Positions 33,543 through 43,209 of a stretch of DNA of 64,000 nt are shown piece after piece (positions within the stretch are counted from its first letter, which is position 1; each line of letters starts with the position of its first letter). The notes under the pieces are model-generated. The model saw only the letters and a program-made list of their open reading frames with translations, had not been told where the DNA came from and searched no databases. The position numbers and the translations under genes were made by a program. The stretch is from contig CP137880.1 in assembly GCA_034406715.1 (NCBI GenBank), forward strand, positions 62,001 to 126,000, given 5' to 3'. The DNA comes from Rhodotorula mucilaginosa (Eukaryota > Basidiomycota > Microbotryomycetes > Sporidiobolales > Sporidiobolaceae).

Positions 33543-34830
33543 AGGCGACGCGGGATGGGAAGAGCTGGTGCTGGCGCTGAGCGAGGCGGGCGAACCAGCA
33601 TTGGCAGAAGATGCGGCTGGCGGCGGTGGTGGTGGCGGAGGAGGAGGCGGAGGAGGTCCGGATGGCAAAGGTGGAGGGGGAGGCACGCGCGGAGTCTGGT
33701 TCGGCGCCGAGGTCGACGATGCAGTGCCGAGAAGCTGCGTCGCCTTGTGATGCAGCGCTTTTTGCTCGTGCATCGAGGTGGTAAAGACCGCGATGGCTTC
33801 CATGCGGTAGCTGAGAGCATCACTGCATCAGTAACGTGCTGTCCTATCGCCCCAAACTCCTCATTTGGTTGCTGCAACGCACCAGAGGCCGAGGACGACG
33901 GGGACATTCTCATGCTGCGCCTGCTTCTTGACGAACGCGACCAAGCCGTACACGCTCGCCCACTGCTGCACGTTGCAGTTCTTGTTGGCGGTATCGTCGC
34001 ACCAGAAAGAAAAGACGTAGAGCAGGATCGAGTCGATGTGGTGAGCCATGGCGAGGAGGGTGTTTTTGCGACCGTTACCGCCGGACGAAGCGCGCGAAAG
34101 CGCGTCGCCCGCGTGCTTGAGCTTGCGACCGTGTTCTCGGCACCTGCGTAAGTCAAAAAGCAGGGACTCAGTACCGTGCACTGCAAGCTCGGGAAGGAGA
34201 GCGACTCACTGAGCTGCGAGTTTCCGCAGCCGCTCTTTCGGCCACTGCTGCCTCCATTCCGCCTCGATGCGTGCGTATTTCGTACTCGCATCCACCCTCG
34301 GCGACGATCGCGATGCGTTGCTGATGGGGTGTGCGAGTGTGGAGTGACCAGAGCGTGGTGATGCGCGCGCGTGGTTTACAGTTCCGGCTGTGGCTTCTGT
34401 TGATGTCGCTTGCGTTCGATTGGCCGGAGGTGGCGGAGGTGGAGGCCGCGAACGTCTATGCAAGGAAAAGTCGTCAGCAAAGGTCTCGCCTTACCCGTTT
34501 TCAGAGGCGCGCGTGAACTCACTTTGCGGTCGGTGCATTGTCGTCCGCTCCGCTGACCGAGATACCCAACCCCACGACACCATCGTTCCCCGCTCCGTTT
34601 GATTCGCTCCTGCTCCGTTTTTGCCGAGAAGAGGAAACCGACCCATTCTTGTCCGCCCTCGGGGACGAGGGAGGCGAGCAAGTGAGATCGGGAGGAAGAA
34701 GCGGGGGAATCGCTCGGAGGAGCTGTCGGTGCGGACGTGCACCGCTGTGGTGGTTAGCAGCGTGACAGAGGCACCGTGATCCGAGCTGGAAGCATACCTC
34801 GAGCACCTCCTGCTCCTGGACTGTCAGCAT
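33120..34830 (-). CDS. Unidentified protein with helical core and poly-Pro/poly-Ala linkers
   Basis: A consistent spliced model starts at 34830 (MLTVQEQEVLE). An intron with acceptor CCGACAG keeps the frame into a Ser/Pro/Arg-rich region (SVSSSRQKRSRSESNG). Next is an exon with a Pro7 run and EAEWRQQWPKERLRKLA. A conserved-looking helical core follows: REHGRKLKHAGDALSRA, LLAMAHHIDSILLYVFSFW and VYGLVAFVKKQAQHENVPVV, then SYRMEAIAVFTTSMHEQKAL. A Pro-rich run of about twelve residues and an Ala9 run separate this from a C-terminal part (FRFQRLYDTSCSTLSP). The 'KRLKHxADA' start of the helical core recalls the C-terminal homology domain of AF4/FMR2 elongation factors, but only weakly. Function unknown; the gene itself is well supported by matching phases. 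Confidence 0.65.
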
Positions 34831-35145
34831 GAGCGCAGGCGAGGCTCTTCGCCGGACAACGCAGGGCAGCCGAGTCGCGGGGGGTAAACGGGTCACAGCC
34901 AGTCGCGTAAGCCGCGGATTAGGGTACAGCTAGACTCGAACGGCGAGTCTAATCGGATCGCAGTCGGCGCAAAGGAACGGGAGCACCCTCGTTGTCGCAG
35001 CCGAGATGGACTATCCGTTCGCCGAATTCGGACGAGAATCAATTGAGATCGCCCGGAGTCAACCGGACTTTGCACGAGTCTCTATAGCCAAGAACATTTG
35101 GGATGGATGCAAGACGAGTATATGACACAACAACAATCACCATGA
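34831..35145. other. 315-base spacer with a perfect short inverted repeat
   Basis: Upstream of the unidentified gene and downstream of WDR83. Contains AGACTCG-AACGG-CGAGTCT at about 34933-34951, a seven-base perfect stem with a five-base loop. Otherwise nothing supported. Confidence 0.5.
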
Positions 35146-36652
35146 CTATGTGCTACTGCGGTGAGGCGCGGGGAGAAACAGGGACAAGCCGAAAGAGGAG
35201 GAGCCGGTACCGCACGATGGCTAACTTACGCGGCGGCAGGGCGCGGGCCCCAGACCTTGACTTTACCGTCCGAACTGGCCGTGACGAGCTGCCGCTCTTT
35301 TGGATTGTGAGCGGTCCACAGGATGGCGCGCTCGTGCGCTTTGAAGGGCTTGCCGAGGATCGTCCCCTGTTGACGACGTTGAAAAAGCTTGTCAGCAGAC
35401 TGCTCGACTAAAAAGTTGCTCTACTTCAGCGCAGCGACAACGTCTGCCACCGCTGCGCTGCATCCCTTGACAGGCCGAAGGAAAACTCACCGCCTCCATG
35501 TCCCAGCCAAACACTTTGCCGTCCTCGTCGCCACAAATGACAGTCTCTTCTCTCGCGCCGAAACAGCTCTGACTCCGATAGTTGGTATTCTTGTGCCCGG
35601 TGAAGGACTGGACGACGGTGCCGTGCTGGAGGTCGAGGAGGCGGTGAGTCGAGTCGAGAGTCGAGACGAGTAAGAGGGACGAGTCGGCGGTGAAGCTCAG
35701 AGACGTGACCGGTTCTGTGAGTATAACGACGAGCAAGAGTCAGACATCTTTTTGCAGTGCGGCATGCACAAGAGATCCGACATTCAGTTGGCACTCTTGG
35801 AACTCACGGTCGAACAAGTCGATCTGCAGCTGGCCCATTCGGAGGTCATATGTCCGGACACGCCCGTCCACGCTCCCTGTGCAAATCAAGTGATTCTGGA
35901 TCTTGATCGACGTGATCGAATCGCGCCCTTCCTCGAGGACTTGTAGCGGAACTCGGTTTTGAGACCTGTTGGCGATGGCGAGTGAGGGGTTGGTCCCGGT
36001 TAACATCTATGCTTTGCGCCGGGACGCGACACAATTTTTGAGAGAAAGGAGCCCGTACTTGATGTCCCATAATCGTACGGTCGTATCGAATGAGCCTGCG
36101 CAGGAGGGGGCGAGAGGTCAGCCCCGATCGTCTCGAGATGGGCCTTTCTGATTGCCGCCCCGACGCACCACTCGCAAGGACACTCGCATCGGCGTTCCAC
36201 GCGACCGTGTTGATCTTGCCGACGTGTCCGCCGAGCCTCCGGATGATGTCTCCTGACGTGACGTCCCACAAAAAGACGGAGCGGTCTCCGCCGCACGAGG
36301 CGATTCGAGTATTGTCGTACGAGCTGCACCAAGTAAGGTCCCTAGTCAGCCGGAGGTACTATACGAGAAGACGGGTATGGGCCGCAGCGCCTGCTCCCCA
36401 GGCGACCGGTCAAGGGGAAGGAAGCCGCCCGACTGACCAGGCGATTCCGAGCACTTCGTAGCCGTGCCCGCTGTAGACTTTGACCTGGGCTCCGGACTTG
36501 GCGTTGGTGAGCCTGATCTGCTTGTCTGCTCCTCCCGAGAGGATGTAGGAGCACCCCGAGTTGTAGACTGCGGTATGCACGGCGCCCTTGTGCGAGTCGA
36601 TCTCAAACTCGAGTTGTGAAGGCAGCGGAGCAGGGGCAGCTGGTCCACCCAT
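35146..36652 (-). CDS. WDR83: WD-repeat protein WDR83/MORG1 homologue
   Basis: Seven-bladed propeller of the WDR83 (MORG1) family, linked in other eukaryotes to spliceosomal C complexes and MAPK scaffolding. Blades in order: DSHKGAVHTAVYNSGCSYIL, SGHGYEVLGIAWSYDNTRIA, GHVGKINTVAWNADASVLAS, ITSIKIQNHLICTGSVDGRV (with RTYDLRMGQL, a family-diagnostic loop), EPVTSLSFTADSSLLLVSTL, GHKNTNYRSQSCFG and ICGDEDGKVFGWDMEA, closing with VTASSDGKVKVW. The terminal exon (35146-35155) is only ten bases, after a 74-base intron, and ends AAAST. The first in-frame ATG is 36652 (MGGPAAPAPLPSQ); a stop lies a few codons upstream, so a small 5' exon cannot be excluded. Confidence 0.9.
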
Positions 36653-36807
36653 GACGGGAAGCACGAGAGCAGTACTGGGCACGCTCTGCAGGTGCTCGAT
36701 CGCCTGCTAGCCCGACGAGGTGACGATGACGGAGTCCAAGTTGCTCGTCTCTCTCTCTGCCTCTTGAACCTCATCACTTGTCGGTCACAACGCTCAGTTG
36801 GCCAGGC

Positions 36808-38122
36808 ATGCCCACGCTGTTGCTTGCCTGGGCACTCCTACTAGCACTTGCACGAGCGGCGCCTCTCTTTCAAGCTGAACAAGCAGTTCTCACTGCTTCT
36901 CTGCATTCGATCGACACCGCCTCGACTACGACGCCTCGTCCGGATCGCACAGCTTATTTTGACCCGAGAGCAGGCGGAGGCGCACAATACAACGTGAGTG
37001 ACTCGGTCTACCGAAGCGAACCGTTCCTCCGGCGATCGCAACAAGCTTATCGTCTTGCGTGTTGATCAAACATGTCCAAATTCGACTGGTCGCCTTCTCG
37101 CCATAGCGGAACCTCTGGGATGGCCACGAACCGCTCAACATCATCATCTCGGCGCAGTCAAGCGCAGACGTACTCAAAGAGTCGGGTTTCATCGCCTACT
37201 CGCGATCACTAGGTGCGGCAAGCGCCAGAAAACGCAGTCATGCAGTCTCGCCTGCGCATCACGCACGTGTGTCCTGGGTCGAGCTCAGCCCTCTGACACC
37301 CACCCTTGCGCGTCCTGCTACCAGGTCTGTGGAACGAATGCGCCAATCTACATCTCGGCGACCCGCAAGAAGCGAATCTCGGAGATGGCCAAGGTGCGCC
37401 TCTTTCTGGCCCCGCCCTCCTTGAGATCCCTCTCAACTCACCAGTCATTATAAACAGGCTGGGGGAGAGAGCTTTTTGTCATGCGCGAGTCGGTGTGGCC
37501 GTTCCCATGGGTCGGCTCGTGCCTAGAGACCCTCACCGGTGAGTCGGTTCAAGGTTCTCCGGACTTCCGAGCACCAAACTGACAGGGAACGGTCCTATGT
37601 TTTGACTGGACAGGAGGTAATCACTTTCGAGCCTACAAGCAAAATGGGACAGACGCCAATTCAGGGGCGTGGTTCCTCGCTGCCTCCAAAGAAGTTGTGA
37701 GTCAGCCGGAGCAGCAGCAGTTCCTACATAGCTCATCGATCCCGCCGATGCGCGTCTTGATGACACTGATCTGTTCATGTGACAGGACCTTCGCGGCAAA
37801 CACAAGATCGCTCACAACGGCTACAACATCGGGCGGGACCTGATTGTGGAGAAAGCCACGAGCGGATCAAGTTACCTCAATAGGCGGTACGAGGCGCGAG
37901 TCGACTGGGTCGAGGGGTTGCTACCGCCCGGGAACGAAGGTCAGTGCTTCGCTCGAAACGCGCTCGACCGCCTCTTTGCGAAAACAAGCGCGAGCTGATG
38001 TCAACGACCACGTGCGACGACCCACAGGGATGGCGCACGGCATCTCGCAAGATGGCAGGGTCGCCGTCCTGACTGTACACGAGTTCTGGCTGTATGTCCG
38101 GAAATTTTTATCGACTGCTTGA
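36808..38122 (+). CDS. Secreted protein of unknown function
   Basis: A signal peptide is clear: MPTLLLAWALLLALARAAPL, with probable cleavage after ARA. Spliced exons then give RTAYFDPRAGGGAQYN, NLWDGHEPLNIIISAQSSAD, VLKESGFIAYSRSLGLWNE, NLHLGDPQEANLGDGQG, WPFPWVGSCLETLTGGNHFR, AYKQNGTDANSGAWFLAASK, HNGYNIGRDLIVEKAT and VEGLLPPGNEGMAHGISQDG. The pattern of Asn/Gly/Trp-rich loops suggests a compact beta-rich extracellular or vacuolar protein. I recall similar secreted proteins of unknown role in basidiomycetes, but no named family. Six or so introns are needed and phases agree. It ends FWLYVRKFLSTA at 38122. Confidence 0.7.
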
Positions 38123-38404
38123 GCCTATCCTTTCGAGTGAGCCGCCGACTGTATCTTGCGTCGACAGCTTTGAGATTTAGCCCTATACATATACATATCC
38201 TGATTCCCCTTTATCGCGCTCTCGGCACTACTATGCTTGAATACGATGCGGAGATTCCCTTTGATGGCGCTGGACGCCTTTTTGTAGCCCGAACGCCTTT
38301 ACGAGATTTCTCTGTTTCTCTGTATCACTTCAGTCATCCGCCAAATGAATGCGTCTATGTGTGCACGAAAGACAGTCGCCACAAAGAACTACACCCTGAA
38401 CTCT

Positions 38405-40581
38405 CTAATCAAAGGTGATCTTCTTGGCCGTTCCGGTCACACCCTCCTTGTAGAAAGCCCCGTACGCCGAATGCGTCGCCTTCTTGACCGTCGTGCCCCA
38501 CTGGTCCAATCCGGGCGGGACGACCGCATTCGAGTCCTTGAGGAGGCGGATAAACTGCCCGGCGAGGGCCTTGTCGGCTTCGGTGAAGAACGTGATCGAC
38601 TTGCCGGTGCGGCCGGCGCGACCTGTTCGACCGATCCGGTGAACGTACTGAACAAGTTGAGGGGACGCGCAAGTCAGTATGATGCCAGGGGAACCGGGTG
38701 AGAGGGACTGGGGAGACGCACGTCTTCAATGGTGAGAGGGAAGGTTTGGTTGATGACGAGCTCGACCTTCGGAATATCGAGACCACGAGCGGCGACATCT
38801 GGAGAGACAAGATTCCCGGGCACAGTGTCAGTCAGCGGCCCTGCTAAGGAAAAGTTCCTCCCGGAAAAAAAGGGACGCACCGGTCGCGACGAGGATGTTG
38901 ACCTTGCCGGTCTTGAAGTCGTTCAAGCTCTGCGTCCGCTTGTCCTGCGACATGTCTCCGTTGATGCACCCGACCTCGTACCCCTTGCGCTGCAAGAACT
39001 CAAACAACCTCGTCGCCTCCTTCTTGTACAACGCAAACACCAACGCCTTGTCTCGGTCCTTGCCCTCTCCCGCGCCCTTCTTCTTGGCGGCGTTGAGCGA
39101 GAAACCGTTGTCGCGCAAGTGGGCGAGCAACAGCGTCTCCTTTTGCCGGCCGTCCTCGACGACGATCGCGACTTGCTCGACGCGCGAGTTGGCCGTCAAC
39201 GAGTCGGAACCGACCGTGATGCGGAGCGGAGCCGTCATGAAATCGGCGGCGAGACGACGGACAGACGTCGGCCAAGTGGCGGAGAACATGGCAGTCTAGG
39301 GGGGCACGGTCAAGGAAAAAATCGGTGTCAACGAGGGAGGGAAATGGATGGGAGCATCGCGCGGAGACTCACCCTTCGGAACTTGGGCTCGCCCTTTTCC
39401 TCCTTGATCGGGCCCAACTGGCTCTGCGGACTCGGCAAGCAGAGCTTGATAATCTCGCGAATATCGTTCTCGAACCCCTTGTCGAGCATGCGGTCCGCCT
39501 CGTCGAGCACGAGCCAGCTGACCTTGCTGAGGTCGAGGTTACCCTCGCCGGCAAGGTCGAGCAGCCGACCGGGCGTGCCGACGACGATGCGCGGGCGCTC
39601 GTTCCGAAGAATGCGGATCTGTTCCGGTTTCGGGACTCCGCCGTACACGCACACGGAAGGGACGGCCGGGGTGGTCGTCTTGGAGATGAGGTTCAAGTTC
39701 TGGTGCGTCTGCATCGCCAGTTCGCGAGTCGGGCAGATGATGAGGACCGAGACGGGCGCGCCGGCCGACGACTTGCCCTTCTTGCTGCTGCTACCGCCAA
39801 CGCCAGTGCCGAGCGAGAGAATGTGTTCAATCGCCGGAACACCGAAAGCGACCGTCTTTCCGGAGCTGCGGGTTAAAAAGCGTCAGGTCATGTGCTGGGG
39901 AGCAGACGGAGTCAAAGGGACCACGCACCCCGTCTCGGCGATACCGATCACGTCTCGTCCAGCGAGCATGAGCGGGAACGAAGCACTCTGGATAGGGGTC
40001 GGCTTTGCGAATCCGCTCAGCCCTTTGCGGACGCCGTCATCGAGCGGGAGGGCCGCAAACGACAGGACCGGCGGGAGTTCCTTCGAGGTCGAGGCCGGGT
40101 CGTAGCTGATGTTGTTCTCCTTGAGGAAAGCCTCGACCTCGGCGGGAGAAGCGGCGGCGGCGGCGGTCGAAGTGCTCGCAACGGGTGCCGGAGTTGAAGA
40201 CGCCGTCGTCAACGCGGTCTCGTCGCCGTTGCTCTTCCTGGCCTTCTTCGATTTGGGCTTTTCCTCCTCGTCGTCGCCGTTGGCCTCGGCATCCGCGACC
40301 GGGGTAGCACTCGCGCTGCCTTCTCCTTCGTCCCCTTGCTCGCGCCGGCGCTTCTTCTCGGCCTTTTTCGCCTCCTTCTTTTCGCGCTTGATCCGAGCCT
40401 TCTCGTCCTCGCCTCCGTTGGCAGCAGCAGCAGGGGCGGGCGTCACATCGGCGTCGGTGTTGTCGGCGGTCGAGGTTGCAGTCGAGGTGGCTGCCGACTC
40501 GAGGGCCTTGCGCGCCTTCTTCTCGGCCTTGCGTGCCGCCTTTTGAGCTAGTTGCTCTGAAGTCAAGTCTGCCTTTGCCAT
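38405..40581 (-). CDS. DBP3: ATP-dependent RNA helicase Dbp3
   Basis: DEAD-box helicase of pre-60S/pre-rRNA processing in the nucleolus. The start at 40581 ([20 protein letters not shown]) opens a Lys/Glu/Ala-rich N-terminus of about 170 residues ([18 protein letters not shown]), as in Dbp3. Helicase motifs in order: Q motif [14 protein letters not shown], motif I AETGSGKT split by an intron, Ia [10 protein letters not shown], Ib [27 protein letters not shown] region [32 protein letters not shown] and [12 protein letters not shown]. It ends GTAKKITFD at TAG 38405. About four introns. The N-terminal charge pattern favours Dbp3 over Dbp2, but this choice is an inference. Confidence 0.9.
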
Positions 40582-40921
40582 CCTGCCCTGTTTTGGATCG
40601 CTGTACTTCAGATAGACGTGGGGTTGAGCGACTGCTCGTTCCTCGCGTCTCGTCCGAGCTGGTGGATCGGCGCAAAGCCTCCCCTCGTCCAATTGATCGA
40701 GAGCCGCTCAACTCCGGCTAAATCCGCAGCGATCGAAAACTCGTCATCCGCAAAGAGCTGTTCCCAACAGCGAGAGCTTGGGAGGACCAGCGCTGCTTCG
40801 CTCAGTCAGTGTAATCCTACACACACACCAAGAGGTGCGCCTTGAACCCCCGACCCGCTCGATCACCGTCACGCTGACCACGAGGTCCTTGCACTCTCGC
40901 CAGCAGACTCATCTCGGACCG
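40582..40921. promoter_or_regulatory. Divergent promoter region, DBP3 / GH15
   Basis: 340 bases between two divergent start codons. In-frame extension upstream on either side meets only non-ATG codons. No specific site recognised. Confidence 0.4.
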
Positions 40922-43009
40922 ATGCAAAAGGTTCTTCGTTTCCTCCGACTCGGGCCCAAGCCGGTCCGGCGCAAGTCACACATTCACGAAGAGCAGGATG
41001 CGGCGGCTGGAGGCCCCGGAGGCGGGTCCGGCGTCGGCGGCGCGACGGACGGCAGCGAGAGTGCGACTCCGGCTGCGGCCAGCAACAAGGTTGAAGAGTC
41101 GGCGCCGAAGAACCACACCGACGGAAAGCACGGCGCTACCGCTCATAAAATCCGCAAAGCCGAGCCGAACCCCCTGGTCAAGCTCCCGCTCGAAGAATTC
41201 ATCGCCCGGCAGACGCCGTTCGCATGGGAGCGCTTGACCGCCAACATCTTCCCCGAGGGGACCACGCCCGGCTGCGTCGTCGCGAGTCCTTCCAAGGCTT
41301 TGCCCGACTACTGGTACCAGTGGACCCGCGACTCGGCCGTCTGCGAACGAGTCATCGTCGAGCGGTACGTCGACGAAGGTCGCGCCGAGGACTGGAAGCG
41401 CCTCGAAGAGTATGTCGAAGCGAGCAGGATCATGCAGCACAAGCAGACCGTCCTAGGAGGGTTCCAGAACGGCGGTCTCGGCGAGGTCAAGTACCATGGT
41501 GAGTTGAACTTCCAAGATCGCTGGCGACTGCAAGCGCTGACGGGTTCTTTGCCAGTCGACTACGAACCGTTCACCGGTCCGTGGGGACGGCCGCAGCCGG
41601 ACGGTCCCGGTTCGCGCATCATTACGCTCGCAACACTGGCCATCTACCTCCTGACGACCGGCAACGAGCAAAAGATCGCGTACGTCAAGCGGGCCCTTTA
41701 CCCCGGTACCCCGTCCGAAGGCATCGAGTACGCCGGCGTGATCAAGGGCGACCTCGAATACGTCGCGACGTCGTGGCGCAAATACGGATTCGACCTGTGG
41801 GAAGAAGTGTCGGGCCGTCATTTCTACACGCTCCTGACCCTCCGGACGGCGCTCTTCCTCGGAGCGCGGTTGGCGACCCAGCTCGGCGACGTTAGCGCTT
41901 CGACGAGGTACATGGCCGCAGCGGACGAGATCGATCCGTACCTGCGCAGGTTCTGGGACGACGAGCGCGGAATCATGAAGGTCACGATCGACTTTGGGAA
42001 AGAACCCGAAGCGGGAGCCCACTCGGGTACCTCGGACGGCCACGACTCGGTCGTGGCTCAACAACAGCAACAAGAGCAGCAGGCGCAGACGCAGCAAGCG
42101 ACAAAGGCAGAGAAAGAAGAAGAGACTGGTGTGGATGCAGAATGGCACAAGCTCGAAAAGGTTGTCAAGGCGGACGAGACGCACGGCAAGACATCGGGGC
42201 TCGACACTGCCGTTATCCTCGCAGTCCTGCACGCCGGTCGCGGTACGCCCTGGGCACGTATAACTACCGGCATCGATGCGGTGGCCGACCCTCCGTTCGA
42301 GAACGCGAGCAAGGTCCTGAGCACGCTCGTCGAGCTCATGGACCAGTTCAGCGTCCGGTACCCTCTCAATGCGGGCCGGCGCGCGAACGGGCAAGCCGTC
42401 GCCCTCGGGCGCTACGACGAGGACGTGTACGACGGAGTGCACATGTCGGTCGCGCACCCGTGGTACCTGTGTACGCTCGGCGCGGCCGAGTTTCTCTTCT
42501 TGCTCGTGTCCGATTTGACGGCCATGACGCGTTCGCCGACGCCGCCGACGATGCTCCCGCTGACGCCGCTCCTGCACTCGACTCTGACTCGACTCTTGCC
42601 GACTCTGAGTCCGCCCTTGCCGGCCGTCAACTCGGCCCTCTCCCCGTCCGACCCGGCGTTCAAGGCCTTGGTCTGCGCCCTCCTCACCCTCGGCGACTCG
42701 TTCATCTCGATCGTGCAAGAGTTCGTCGGCCAAGGCGGTCACCTCTCGGAGCAGTTTGAGCGCGACGGCGTCCCGCGCGGTTCGGAACCGCATGAAGGGG
42801 GCCTGATCGAAGACTCGAAGCGCGATTACTCGGATGGCAAGAATGGCGAGGGCGAGGTCGAGGCGATCGGACGCGGCGCGCGCGACCTCAGCTGGAGCTA
42901 TGCGGCGTGGATCACGTGCCTCGACGAGAGGCAGCGCGCCGTCATTGGCGCCGAGCGAGCCGGCTTGACGACGGCGGCTGGCAAGGGCAAGGCGGTGGCG
43001 GCGTTGTAA
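40922..43009 (+). CDS. GH15 glucoamylase-type glycosidase, no signal peptide, no starch-binding domain
   Basis: Join 40922-41498 and 41556-43009, 676 residues. Inverting exo-glucosidase fold (alpha/alpha barrel). Motifs in order: YWYQWTRDSAV, FQNGGLGEVKYHVDYEPFTG (formed across the intron), GPWGRPQPDGPGSR, SWRKYGFDLWEEVSGRHFYT with the general acid Glu, SGLDTAVILAVLHAG, LGRYDEDVYDG, AHPWYLCTLGAAEFLF, LSEQFERDG with the expected general base Glu, and ARDLSWSYAAW. The N-terminus (MQKVLRFLRLGPKPVRRKSH) is basic and not a signal peptide. A Gln/Glu/Lys-rich insert (about 42058-42130) sits before SGLDTA. It is probably intracellular and may act on glycogen or maltodextrin; that is inference. The 57-base intron has no in-frame stop. 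Confidence 0.9.
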   Translation: MQKVLRFLRLGPKPVRRKSHIHEEQDAAAGGPGGGSGVGGATDGSESATPAAASNKVEESAPKNHTDGKHGATAHKIRKAEPNPLVKLPLEEFIARQTPFAWERLTANIFPEGTTPGCVVASPSKALPDYWYQWTRDSAVCERVIVERYVDEGRAEDWKRLEEYVEASRIMQHKQTVLGGFQNGGLGEVKYHGELNFQDRWRLQALTGSLPVDYEPFTGPWGRPQPDGPGSRIITLATLAIYLLTTGNEQKIAYVKRALYPGTPSEGIEYAGVIKGDLEYVATSWRKYGFDLWEEVSGRHFYTLLTLRTALFLGARLATQLGDVSASTRYMAAADEIDPYLRRFWDDERGIMKVTIDFGKEPEAGAHSGTSDGHDSVVAQQQQQEQQAQTQQATKAEKEEETGVDAEWHKLEKVVKADETHGKTSGLDTAVILAVLHAGRGTPWARITTGIDAVADPPFENASKVLSTLVELMDQFSVRYPLNAGRRANGQAVALGRYDEDVYDGVHMSVAHPWYLCTLGAAEFLFLLVSDLTAMTRSPTPPTMLPLTPLLHSTLTRLLPTLSPPLPAVNSALSPSDPAFKALVCALLTLGDSFISIVQEFVGQGGHLSEQFERDGVPRGSEPHEGGLIEDSKRDYSDGKNGEGEVEAIGRGARDLSWSYAAWITCLDERQRAVIGAERAGLTTAAGKGKAVAAL

Positions 43010-43209
43010 AGAGAACAAGGATTCCGTGGCGGATACATATGCGTTCCATAGAGCAGTATTTTTGCGCCTAATATTGTCATATTACGCTGATGTATATAGA
43101 TGTTTGGATTCAGAGTGTACTGTAGTAAGCCCCACCTCGCTCTCGAAACCTTGGCTCGCTCCTCGTTTGGTTTGCCTCGAGTCGCGCACGTGCCAGCAAA
43201 CGAGCAAGG

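Noticed and set aside
40840-40860. Possible tRNA T-loop on the minus strand near GCGCCTTGAACCCCCG
   Set aside because: The loop is not the standard TTCRANY form and no D-arm or anticodon arm accompanies it.
41453-43018. 521-codon minus-strand frame opposite GH15
   Set aside because: Antisense shadow; the plus strand carries complete GH15 motifs.
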